From Cohnella sp. OV330 (GTDB lineage: Bacteria; Bacillota; Bacilli; Paenibacillales; Paenibacillaceae), in contig NZ_FOKE01000013.1 of the NCBI RefSeq assembly GCF_900112065.1, forward strand, positions 124,001 through 188,000: 64,000 nucleotides of DNA, written 5' to 3'. The notes under the pieces were generated by a model. The model was not told where the DNA came from, did no database searches, and worked only from the letters and a program-made list of their open reading frames with translations. How positions within the stretch are numbered: the stretch's first letter is position 1; every line of letters begins with the position of its first letter. Of this stretch, positions 52,737 through 62,300 are shown one piece after another. Position numbers and translations under genes: made by a program.

Positions 52737-55031
52737 TCATGGCGTCGTGCCGTAGGCCTGCAACTCGACAAATTGATTGTAAGGGTCTGCCGAGTTCCCG
52801 CCTATCCAATACCTCGCGTATCTAGCCAATACCGGCTGAAAGTTGACGGTTTTCCCACTGCCGCTTTCCGCATATACGGCGTTGACGCCATAACCTTGGC
52901 CGGCACTGTTGTCCTTGTCGTTATTGAATACGGTCGTCACGTAACTGCTGAAATCCGCTGTTTGCGAGAGTTGGACGATGACGTCCCTGTACGTTCTTCC
53001 ATCGGAGAAAAAGTGCCACATCTTCACTTTGCTGACCTCATAAAGCACTCCCAAATCGATCTGCGCATAGACACTCTCATTGATTCCGCCTACTCCAACG
53101 TAGTCCGTCGTACTGCCATCCGTCAGTCGAGATGGCGAGCTCTCGTAGAGAACGGAACTGCTGCTGTACGTTGGCGTAAGGCCAGCTGAGAGAAGAGATG
53201 GAGCCGCCCCGTATTGGATCGCGCCGATGCTCGGGTTTGTGGGGTCCCACGGATAGCCGTAGTAATCAACGAAGCCGCTGCCTAGTGCAGATGCATATGC
53301 ATTCGTTCCCGAGGCCTTGATGGGCGAATTCGCGCTCAATCGGAAATCCCGGTTCGCAAAGTCCACGAATAGCGGGTCGCCTTCCGTGTTTGCATTGCAT
53401 GTGTCCGGAGTCGTATTAGGGCACGTATTCAACTCCGCGACGGTATAGTGAGCGGCGTTTGCCGGATCCTTGAAGCGAGCGACCACTGTACTGGAATCCC
53501 AGAACGCGTTGTTATTCACATGCAGTGTCCCAGTCACTTTGGGCGTAACATCGAGCGCCACCTGCGCATTCACGTCTCCGTTGTAGCCGTATTGCCCGAA
53601 TATGTTATTGGCGATCACATTATTCGTCACATTGCTGGGTGCGGCATTGTAGTCAGTCACTTGAATGGAAAACTGGTCCGTATTGAGAAACGTATTGTTT
53701 ACGATATACAAATCACGAGCTTCCAAAGGGATTTTGTTTACCGTACTCCCTTTTTCGTTCACTGGCCAGGGAGCGATATCGAGCGCATAAGGCTGCTGTT
53801 TTTGCGTAGATTGCGTGGTTAACGGAACCCCGACGAAAAGGTTGCTGTAAATTTGGTTGTTGCTTCCTCCAGCATGACTTACGCTTGTGAAATCATGAAA
53901 ATAGTTGCGCCTGATTATGTTATTGGTCGTTTTTCCAGGTAACCCGATCACGCCGAAGGCATGCATGTAGCCGGACTCGCCTGCCGAAACGTCATTTAAT
54001 TCGACGATCACGTTATGAACGCCGTGCGTGCTTGAGGTTGCAGATGCAGTACCCGTCTCCAGCGAAATGCCGCCGTGCCCGAAATTGACGACTTTATTTC
54101 CGCGAATGAGTCCCCCCTGCACCGCATCGAGGAGATAGATGCCTTCTCCGTTCAATTTGATAGCGGGATCGTTTTCATACGTCGTCCATACCTTGTCGAT
54201 CACATTGTTCGTAATCGTAATGTCGGACACGTATTGATTCCATTCGGTTGGAGTAGGGTCCGCTTTATTGTAGGCATCGTTTTTCCATACCCGAACCCCG
54301 GTTTGAACCATTTGCCGAATCGTATTATTATCGATCGTGATATGGGAGCTTGGCGCGTCGATATCGACGATTCCGCCCTTAATATCCAGGTTCTGAATGG
54401 TTACGTAGTTTGTGTTTTTCATATTAACGGTGGATTTGCTGTCGCGAATAAGCTCCACGTTCTTCGGTGCGCCCGTCGTGGAACCGACGTATACCCAGCC
54501 GGATTTGATGTACCATTCGTAGGATTGGTCAACGTTGGCTTCGTTGGCGCTCGTATTCGTCGTATTCACCTTGTATTTGGATACGCCGTTAACGAACAGG
54601 CGCAACGCAGTGGAGAAGTTTATCGCATGTTTCCAACGGTTGCCGCCATCGTTAACCCAATTGTCGTCAAGTCGGGTCAGGGTGGTGATGATCGGGGCGG
54701 CTCCGGCACCGTACGCACCGATCGTGATGGGCGAAGCGCTGCTCCCCGATTTATTTCTAAGATCAAGGCTGCCTTCCCAGACATCTCCTCGTTTGAATAG
54801 AATGGTTACTCCGGGGGCGATCAGGCTGATCGCCGCATTAATCGTTTTTTTGGGCTGGTCGATGGTACCTGAATTCGAATCACTGCCGGTCGAGCTGGAG
54901 AAGTAGTACACGGTTCCGCTGGCGGACGCAACCCGGGCCTGTGGGAAGGCAAAGGAGCCGACCGACATAACGAGGGTCAGAAAGGCAAACAACACGATTT
55001 TGAATGTCGACGCTTTAAATACTGATAACAT
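52737..55031 (-). CDS. Secreted right-handed beta-helix protein with discoidin-like C-terminal domain
   Basis: A 764-residue exported protein: signal peptide (FKIVLFAFLTLVMSVGSFAFPQARVASA), a pectate-lyase-like parallel beta-helix (about 40-630, with many NNTI/NNVI/RNYF coils and the opening YYFSSSTGSDSNSGTIDQPKKTI), and a C-terminal F5/8-type C (CBM32-like) domain (about 640-764) for binding sugar polymers. GGAGG lies before the ATG. No catalytic residues can be assigned with confidence, so it may be a lyase, a hydrolase or an epimerase. The gene is visibly more AT-rich than its neighbours, suggesting recent acquisition. Confidence 0.83.
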   Translation of the reverse strand: MLSVFKASTFKIVLFAFLTLVMSVGSFAFPQARVASASGTVYYFSSSTGSDSNSGTIDQPKKTINAAISLIAPGVTILFKRGDVWEGSLDLRNKSGSSASPITIGAYGAGAAPIITTLTRLDDNWVNDGGNRWKHAINFSTALRLFVNGVSKYKVNTTNTSANEANVDQSYEWYIKSGWVYVGSTTGAPKNVELIRDSKSTVNMKNTNYVTIQNLDIKGGIVDIDAPSSHITIDNNTIRQMVQTGVRVWKNDAYNKADPTPTEWNQYVSDITITNNVIDKVWTTYENDPAIKLNGEGIYLLDAVQGGLIRGNKVVNFGHGGISLETGTASATSSTHGVHNVIVELNDVSAGESGYMHAFGVIGLPGKTTNNIIRRNYFHDFTSVSHAGGSNNQIYSNLFVGVPLTTQSTQKQQPYALDIAPWPVNEKGSTVNKIPLEARDLYIVNNTFLNTDQFSIQVTDYNAAPSNVTNNVIANNIFGQYGYNGDVNAQVALDVTPKVTGTLHVNNNAFWDSSTVVARFKDPANAAHYTVAELNTCPNTTPDTCNANTEGDPLFVDFANRDFRLSANSPIKASGTNAYASALGSGFVDYYGYPWDPTNPSIGAIQYGAAPSLLSAGLTPTYSSSSVLYESSPSRLTDGSTTDYVGVGGINESVYAQIDLGVLYEVSKVKMWHFFSDGRTYRDVIVQLSQTADFSSYVTTVFNNDKDNSAGQGYGVNAVYAESGSGKTVNFQPVLARYARYWIGGNSADPYNQFVELQAYGTTP

Positions 55032-55405
55032 GAAATCACTCCTCCAAAAATGGTACGTGCAAGGAACTCAACCTGCGCTGACGTTTTCACGGCCATTCGG
55101 ATGCAAGTTCAAGCTGCTATTGCATGTAAGGAGAGCGATCACCTGCCTTTTCGAACATTCGTTCGAAGGATATCTATATCAAGCCAACCGTACAGACCTT
55201 CCTCGCAGTGCGAGCAAGCGGCAGGTTGGCGGGATACTCGGATTTCGTGATCGGTATGGAAGAAGCTAGAACGGGTAGGCGATCGAAAACGCCAGAAAAG
55301 AAGAGTGGGTATATCGCTGAGGATAATCGCATTGTAACGAATGCATCCATTTCATGTAAGTCGATGTACGAAAAGTATACGGAAAGATGTAATTTGTATA
55401 GATTG

Positions 55406-55455
55406 AAACACGAAGACCTAACGGCGTTTTGCTGCCGCTAGGTCTTCGTGTTTAC
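55406..55455. terminator. Long perfect hairpin in the 55032-55720 gap
   Basis: AAACACGAAGACCTA-A-CGGC pairs with GCCG-C-TAGGTCTTCGTGTTT, giving a stem of about 20 bp. It begins only a few bases after an AAGTATA-N17-TATAGA promoter-like element (55374-55402), so a transcript from there would be mostly hairpin. No gene was supported in this 689 bp gap. Confidence 0.6.
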
Positions 55456-55570
55456 GCTACGACTCCAACCGGTTTTCCGCGCGGAATTCACCGGAAACCT
55501 AGCCTTAATCGGGTGTTTTGGGCTCGCTATTATACCGAAAATGCAGATTCAAATTCAGTAAAGATGCGAA

Positions 55571-55599
55571 AAGTGTAAAGCAAGTCGGATTTGTATAGT
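55571..55599 (+). promoter_or_regulatory. Candidate promoter of the Lpl-type operon
   Basis: AAGTGT (55571-55576) and TATAGT (55594-55599) are 17 nt apart, about 120 nt before the first permease start. The poor -35 suggests dependence on an activator, perhaps the membrane AraC protein at 50128. Similar elements occur at 52465 and 55374. Confidence 0.5.
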
Positions 55600-55720
55600 T
55601 CGGATTCGCAAAAAAGTAGAGCCTTTTCGTCGATTTGTGAAGTATACAGGCCCCCCGCCGCTCTTCTAGTATGGAATCAGGAAATCGATTGTCCCCAGCA
55701 ACGGACGGACGGAGGGCTTC

Positions 55721-56611
55721 ATGAAAAAAAAAGCACGGATAGAAATGTATTCGTTTCAGATCATCGGCTATGTCTTCATCTCGTTGTTCGCGGCCTTGTG
55801 CCTGATTCCGTTTCTCATGATCGCGGCCGGCTCCTTAACGGAGGAGTCCCATATCGTGAAAAACGGCTACAGCCTCTTCCCGAGCGCTTTTTCATTAGAA
55901 GCGTATGCGCTCATCTTCAAAAATCCGAAGCAGATCATCGGCGCCTACGAGATCACGTTGCTCGTCACAGCGGTAGGCACGCTGGCCGCGCTGCTGCTGA
56001 CGACGATGACGGCTTACGTCCTTCAGCGCAAGGATTTTGCCATGCGCAACGCGTTCGCTTTCTACTTTTTCTTCACGACGCTGTTCTCCGGCGGCCTGGT
56101 GCCCTGGTACATCCTGATCGTCAAGTACCTGGGCTGGAAAGATTCGGTGCTCGCCTTGATCGTGCCTTCCTTGCTCAACGTGTTCTATATCATCATCATG
56201 AGAGCGTTCATTAGCTCGACGATTCCCGACGCGATCAGCGAGTCGGCCAAGATCGACGGCGCCGGGGACTTCCGGATCTTCGCGTCGATTATCCTGCCGC
56301 TCAGCAAGCCCGCGCTCGCGACGATCGGACTGTTCATCGCGCTCCACTATTGGAACGACTGGTATCTTGCCACCCTGTTCATCAACAAGGACCATTTATA
56401 TCCGCTGCAATATTTTCTCTATAAAATTCTAAGCAGCATCGCGTTCGCCAACTCGTCGGTGGCGCAGCAGGGCTCGTTCGTCGTCGACGCGCCGAAGGAA
56501 TCGTTCAAGCTGGCCATGACCGTCGTCGCGACCGGACCGATCGTGCTGCTGTATCCATTCGTGCAAAAGTACTTCATCCAGGGCATCACGATCGGCGCCG
56601 TCAAAGGATGA
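55721..56611 (+). CDS. Carbohydrate ABC permease (LplC/YtcP type)
   Basis: A 296-residue permease with six transmembrane helices and the EAA-type loop ISESAKIDGAGDFRIFASIILPLSKPA (about 175-200). GGAGG precedes the ATG. It is the first gene of an operon that continues with a binding protein and a second permease; in most Lpl-type loci this permease comes later in the order. Confidence 0.93.
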   Translation: MKKKARIEMYSFQIIGYVFISLFAALCLIPFLMIAAGSLTEESHIVKNGYSLFPSAFSLEAYALIFKNPKQIIGAYEITLLVTAVGTLAALLLTTMTAYVLQRKDFAMRNAFAFYFFFTTLFSGGLVPWYILIVKYLGWKDSVLALIVPSLLNVFYIIIMRAFISSTIPDAISESAKIDGAGDFRIFASIILPLSKPALATIGLFIALHYWNDWYLATLFINKDHLYPLQYFLYKILSSIAFANSSVAQQGSFVVDAPKESFKLAMTVVATGPIVLLYPFVQKYFIQGITIGAVKG

Positions 56612-56672
56612 ATCCGGCCTCAAGCCGGTTTATCGCATATAAACAATAGGATCTGAAGGGGTGCGTGCGTCA

Positions 56673-58265
56673 ATGATGAAAGGATCGAAAGCGCTAATGG
56701 CCGCTGGGCTGGCAGCGGCGGTACTAGCCGGTTGTTCGTCCAACTCGGGAAACAATTCCTCGGCTTCGCCCACGGCGAGCGAGAGCGGGAGTCCATCCGC
56801 AAGCCCAAGCGCAAGTCCAAGCGCGAGCGCGGCGCCGGAAGCGAACAAACCGGATACGTCCAAAGAAGTAAAGCTCAAAATGTACCTGATCGGAGACGCG
56901 CCCAAGGATCTCGGGCTCGTGTACGACGAGGTCAACAAGCTGATGAAGAAAGACATCAACGCCACGATCGAGCCGATGTTCCTGTCTTGGGGGGATTACG
57001 CCCAGAAATACCCGCTGCTGTTCGCGACGGGCGAAGACTTCGACCTGGTCTTCTCCGCCAATTGGAACAAGTACGGAGCGCAAGCGGACAAGGGGGCCTT
57101 CCTTGAGCTCACCCCTGAGATGCTGAATACCTACATGCCGCAAACGATGCAGGAGATGCCTCCGGAAGCTTGGGAGCAGGCGAAGGTGAAGGACAAGATT
57201 TACATGGTGCCTTCTTCGTACAAGGAATTCTCCCATACCGTCGTCGGCGTCCGAGGCGATCTGCGGGAAAAGTATGGCATCGCGGAGCTGAAGACGGTCG
57301 ACGACTTCGAGAAGTATCTGGATGCGATCGCCAAAAACGAGCCGGGTCTGGTCCCGTTCGATGCAGGCGCTAGCACTTATGCGACCGGCGATCTGATCAT
57401 CAATACCGAGTTCACGCCCAAGCTGATCATCGGCAGTTCGGGCGTCTCGATCGACCTGAAGGATACGTCCGGCAAGCTGATCGACATCTCGCAGACGCCG
57501 CAATACATGGAATACGCTAAGAAAATGGCCGATTGGAACAAAAAAGGCTACTGGTCCAAAAATGCGCTGCTCAACAAAACGCCGATCAAAGACTCGTTCC
57601 TGGCCGGCAAGAGCGCCTCCATGGCCGGCAATCTGCTCGATATGAGTCTCGGCATCGCGACGGCCAATCAAAACCACCCGGAATGGAAGGCCGAGCTGTT
57701 CGACCTGTACAACGGGGCGGCGACCTTCGTCAATCCGTATACCGGTAACGGCGTGTCCATTAACGCCAACTCGAAAAATCCCGAGCGCGCACTCATGGCG
57801 CTTGATCTGCTGCGCAATAATGAAGCCTACTTCAACTTGACGACGTACGGCATCGCGGGCACGCATTATGAAATGACGGCCGACGGCAAAGTACAGGCGC
57901 TCGGCGGCACGGAGTCCGGCTTCAAGGTCGACTCCGGCTCGCCGTGGGGGTGGAGAACGGCTGCGCTGTACAAGCCGCAAGCAGATCAGCCGCCTGCGTT
58001 CAAGGCGATCCAGGATACCTGGGCCAAAACCGCCGTCACGAACCCGCTGCTCAACTTCGTATTCGATACAACAAATGTGAAAAACGAACTGGCCGCGCTT
58101 AAAAACGTCGCGGAACAGTACCGGACGCCGATCACGCTCGGGGTCGTGGACGATCCCGTCGCGGCGGTGAATACGCTGAACGCCAAGTACAAGGAGGCCG
58201 GCCTCGAGAAGGTCGTGACCGAAGCGCAAAAACAAATCGACGCATTCCTGCAGGGCCAAAAATAA
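56673..58265 (+). CDS. Lpl-type extracellular solute-binding lipoprotein
   Basis: A 530-residue binding protein. The signal peptide ends in the lipobox VLAGC (Cys near residue 21), followed by a Ser/Pro/Ala-rich linker (about 25-55) and the LplA-like ligand-binding domain starting VKLKMYLIGDAPKDLGLVYDEVNKLMKKDINATIE. Proteins of this class bind oligosaccharides released by secreted enzymes. The ATG at 56673 has AAGGGG about 11 nt upstream. Confidence 0.92.
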   Translation: MMKGSKALMAAGLAAAVLAGCSSNSGNNSSASPTASESGSPSASPSASPSASAAPEANKPDTSKEVKLKMYLIGDAPKDLGLVYDEVNKLMKKDINATIEPMFLSWGDYAQKYPLLFATGEDFDLVFSANWNKYGAQADKGAFLELTPEMLNTYMPQTMQEMPPEAWEQAKVKDKIYMVPSSYKEFSHTVVGVRGDLREKYGIAELKTVDDFEKYLDAIAKNEPGLVPFDAGASTYATGDLIINTEFTPKLIIGSSGVSIDLKDTSGKLIDISQTPQYMEYAKKMADWNKKGYWSKNALLNKTPIKDSFLAGKSASMAGNLLDMSLGIATANQNHPEWKAELFDLYNGAATFVNPYTGNGVSINANSKNPERALMALDLLRNNEAYFNLTTYGIAGTHYEMTADGKVQALGGTESGFKVDSGSPWGWRTAALYKPQADQPPAFKAIQDTWAKTAVTNPLLNFVFDTTNVKNELAALKNVAEQYRTPITLGVVDDPVAAVNTLNAKYKEAGLEKVVTEAQKQIDAFLQGQK

Positions 58266-58278
58266 CTAGCTTAAGAGG

Positions 58279-58327
58279 ACGGGAGAGACGCGGTGCCGCT
58301 AAGCCCGACGTCTCTCCCGTTTCGTTT
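58279..58327 (+). terminator. Attenuating hairpin between binding-protein and permease genes
   Basis: ACGGGAGAGACG (58279-58290) and CGTCTCTCCCGT (58309-58320) form a 12 bp perfect stem followed by TTCGTTT. Inside an operon this would lower permease expression relative to the binding protein. Confidence 0.75.
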
Positions 58328-58344
58328 GATTGGAGGAGATTACC

Positions 58345-59265
58345 TTGCATCCCAAAAGAATATGGCGCGACCTGCGCAACAACCGCACGCTATACTGGAT
58401 GATCCTGCCTTCCGCGGTGTTCTTCTTCGTTTTTTGCTATTTTCCGATGGCCGGCATGATCGTGGCGTTCAAGGGTTATTCGTATGCCAACGGCATTTTC
58501 GGCAGCCCTTGGGTCGGATTCGACAACTTTCAATTTTTCTTTCAATCAGGCAAGGCATGGCTCGTGACGAAAAATACGGTTCTTTACAATTTGGCGTTCA
58601 TGATCGTGAACAACCTGCTGGAGATCACGATAGCCATCGTCCTCTTCGAGCTGGCGGGCAAGTATTTCAAGAAATTTTTGCAGTCGGTCATCTTCCTCCC
58701 GTACTTCATCTCCTGGGTGGTTGCCGGCGCGATCGTATACAACTTGTTCAACTTCGAATTCGGCGCGATCAACACGTTCCTCAAGTCGATCGGCGTCTCT
58801 CCGGTCAATTTTTATAACAATCCCGATCTGTGGCCATATATCCTGGTGTTTTTCAGCGCGTGGAAATCCGTCGGGTACGGCACCGTCGTCTATCTGGCGA
58901 CGATCGCCGGGATCGACAAGGAGATGTACGAGGCGGCCAAGATCGACGGCGCGAACGTCTATCAGCGCATCCTTCGCATCACAGTACCTTCGATCGTCCC
59001 GACGATCGTCGTGCTGCTCCTGCTTAAGGTCAGCCAGATAGCGAGAGGCGACTTCGGCATGTTTTACCAGTTAATCGGAGGCAACGGGCCGCTATACGAC
59101 AAGACGGACGTCATCGACACGTACTCGTTTCGCGCGCTGCTCGATCTGCAGGAGTTCGGGATGGCCGCCGCAGTGGGCTTGTATCAGTCCGTGCTGTGCT
59201 TCGCGATCATTCTGATCACGAACGAATCAGTCAAACGGGTTCGCAAGGACAGTGCGCTGTTCTAA
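58345..59265 (+). CDS. Carbohydrate ABC permease (LplB/YteP type)
   Basis: A 306-residue permease with six transmembrane helices (start KRIWRDLRNNRTLYWMILPSAVFFFVF) and the EAA-type loop YEAAKIDGANVYQRILRITVPSI. The TTG at 58345 follows GGAGG by about 10 nt. With the permease at 55721 and the binding protein at 56673 it completes the importer; no ATPase gene is present. Confidence 0.93.
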   Translation: MHPKRIWRDLRNNRTLYWMILPSAVFFFVFCYFPMAGMIVAFKGYSYANGIFGSPWVGFDNFQFFFQSGKAWLVTKNTVLYNLAFMIVNNLLEITIAIVLFELAGKYFKKFLQSVIFLPYFISWVVAGAIVYNLFNFEFGAINTFLKSIGVSPVNFYNNPDLWPYILVFFSAWKSVGYGTVVYLATIAGIDKEMYEAAKIDGANVYQRILRITVPSIVPTIVVLLLLKVSQIARGDFGMFYQLIGGNGPLYDKTDVIDTYSFRALLDLQEFGMAAAVGLYQSVLCFAIILITNESVKRVRKDSALF

Positions 59266-59370
59266 GCGGTCGGTACATGAATGGAGGTGATGCGAAGGTC
59301 GGATCGGAGTTGGCAAGAACAAGCTAGCTGCAAGAAACGGCAACGAAATGAATAAGGGAGGCCGAACGAT

Positions 59371-62300
59371 TTGATCAAACGTACGCGGCAAAGCAGAGTT
59401 TCAGCATTCATGGTCATGATCATGGGGTTAAGTTTATTTCTAAACTTGATCCCGTATCCGCATGCAAGCGCGGCTGTCGACAGCGCTGTCCTAGGACCCG
59501 AACTGGTGGCGAACCCAGGGTTCGAGCAGGTATCCGACGGCATGCCGGCGAATTGGACGAAGTATGCGAGCGGCACCCCTGCGGGTATTACCGTCGAAGC
59601 GGTCACAGACCAGGCAGCGGAAGGTTCATACAGCGCCAAGCTCACAGACACATCCACCGCCGCCGCAGCAGGCATTCAAAGTTCAAAGATTCCCTACTCG
59701 CCCGGAACGTCTTATAACGCCAGCGCCAAAGTTAGAGTCGAAGCCGGCGGCGTTTCCATGATCATTCGCTACTTCAAAGCCGACAATACGTCAACGCAAA
59801 CTGTCACAAGCAGCAAAGGTACGGGTACACAATGGCAAACGCTTCAGCTTAGCGCGACCCCGCCTGCGGATACCGTGGATATTCAATTAATTCTGGTCGT
59901 TCCCAGCTCCCATAACGTCGGCACGATCTATGTGGACGATACGTCGTTTAAGACGAACGAATTGCTCCTGAACCCCAGCTTTGAAGCTGTGACCGGCACC
60001 AGGCCCGACGGCTGGACCGCTACGGATCATGGCGCGTCCTCCAGCATCGCTACCGTGATTGGAGCCGTTTATTCGGCTCACGGCAACAAATCTTTGCACA
60101 TGCTTGATTCTTCCACGACGGATGCTTATCGCGTAAAAAGCGCGGCGACGCCCATCGTTAGCGGCAAGACGTATGCGGCGTCGGTCAAAGCGAAAGCGAT
60201 GTCCGGCACCGCAAGTCTGATCGTTCATTTCATCGGCTCTGCCGGACAAACATTCGTGGAAGCCCAATCAACCGGCACGGACAGCTGGGAAACGCTGACG
60301 CTGACTGCCGCCCCCCCCGCCGGGACGACCGATATCCAGGTTGAATTGTCAACTTCAGCCGCCGGGACGGCCGATCTTTACTTCGATCAGGCGACGCTGA
60401 CGATATCCGGCTCCTCGCCTAGCCCTACACCGCCCCTTACGCCTTCGCCTACCCCAACGCTTACGCCGCCTCCTGTCGGATCACTGGAGTGGCCTATCGT
60501 TCGGGACCCGGCGTTAATGAGGCCATTTCAGCCTGCTGACGATCTCGTCACGACCCAGAATCCGCCCGATTTTGGCTGGCCTTTTATCGATAACGCCGAT
60601 TCCTACGAATTGCAGGTATCGACGGACGGCGCCTTTCAGTCCATCGCCTACCAAAAAAACGGTATTACTTTTAATTACTATAACTTCCCTTACACCTTCG
60701 AAGACGGTCAGTCTTACTTCTGGAGAGTCCGGTTTCATAAGTCGGAAGGATGGTCGGCCTGGAGCGATGTCCGCAAGTTCCGCATCGACGCGGATTCCGT
60801 GCCCTTCCCTGTTCCTCCCGTATCAGAACTCATGGCGAAAGTGCCTGTTTCGCATCCTCGCGTACTGGCGACTGCCGATACGCTGAGCGAATTCCGTCTT
60901 AGAAAAGATGAAGGCGGCAAAAAAACGTTCGAACAGATTAAGTCGTTGGTAGACCTTACAAAACACACCATGCCAGGCGAGCCTTCCTCTGATAAAGACG
61001 ACGACATACTCGATCAAACGACAGCGGTAACCGAGCCGATGATTAACGCCGCCTTCGTCTATCTGATTACAGGCAATACCGCGTACGGGAACTTTGCCAA
61101 GGAACGGTTGTTGCACATCTCCACCTGGAGAACCAAGGAAGGCCCTACCCAATACGATAACCATGCCGGCGGAAACGACCAGGTTCACCGAGAGATCGCG
61201 CTGAGCGGCGCGATGGCTTATGACTGGATCTATGATCTCCTCAGCCAGTCCGAGCGGGAAACCGTATTGACGATGGTCCATGATCGCGCCTCAACGATTG
61301 CGAACCATGTCCTGTACGGCAGTAAACCGATCTCTAGCGCACCCTACGATTCTCACGGCTGGACCGTGTATGGCTATTTGGGAATGATCGCCACGGCTTT
61401 GCTGCACGACGACATTAGCGTGAACGGGACGGTCGTCTCGGACGATGCCCAAGAATGGTTTAATCTGATCGTTCCAGCCTACATTAACTTGGCGCCCACC
61501 TGGGGCGGCGAGGACGGCGGTTGGGGCAACGGCGTCGGCTACTGGCAGTGGTCTACGATGAGCAACAAGAGGTTCGTAGACACGCTTTATGTTGCAACCG
61601 GTTTCAGCATTTACGATAAGGCGTTCAATCGCAACGAGTACCTGTACCCCCTCTACACGCTGCCTTTCGGCCAGAAAACCGGCGAACTCGGAGACAACAT
61701 CGAGGGTTCGGGCGGTCTCGGAATCGATCGCGGCTATGTGCACGCCAGCTCGACGCGCAACGCGATGATGCAGCAGAACGAGGTGGCGCAGTGGTACGCG
61801 CAGCAATACAATTACAGCTTCACCAACTTCATTACTTATCTGTATGAAGACGTCAACCTGCCGGCGCGCCCTCCTGTCGAGTTGCCGACGGCCAAGTACT
61901 TCGATCAGATCGGCCTGGTCGCGATGCACTCCAGTCTATTCGATCCGAAGCGAATATCGCTCTATTTTAAATCCAGCAAATACGGCAGCTACAACCATAC
62001 GCATGCGGATCAGAACGCTTTCGTCATTAAAGCGTTCGGAGAGGACCTCACCGTTGACGGCGGGTTCTATGACGCATACAATTCCGACCATAACGGGAAT
62101 TATACCAGGCAGACGTTTGCCAAAAACGCTATCACGTACGACAACAAAAAAGGCCAAAAAGTCTTTGACATGACAGCTTCCGGTCAAATTACGGGTTTCG
62201 CGTCGAATAAGGACTTCGATGCGGCTGTCGGAGACGCTACCCAGGCTTACAACACGGATCCAAGCAACAACGGACTTGATCTGGCTCAGCGAAGCGTCAT

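Noticed and set aside
55000-55441. Small plus-strand frames upstream of the Lpl-type operon
   Set aside because: No ribosome sites, no recognisable protein features, and they overlap a hairpin and promoter-like elements.
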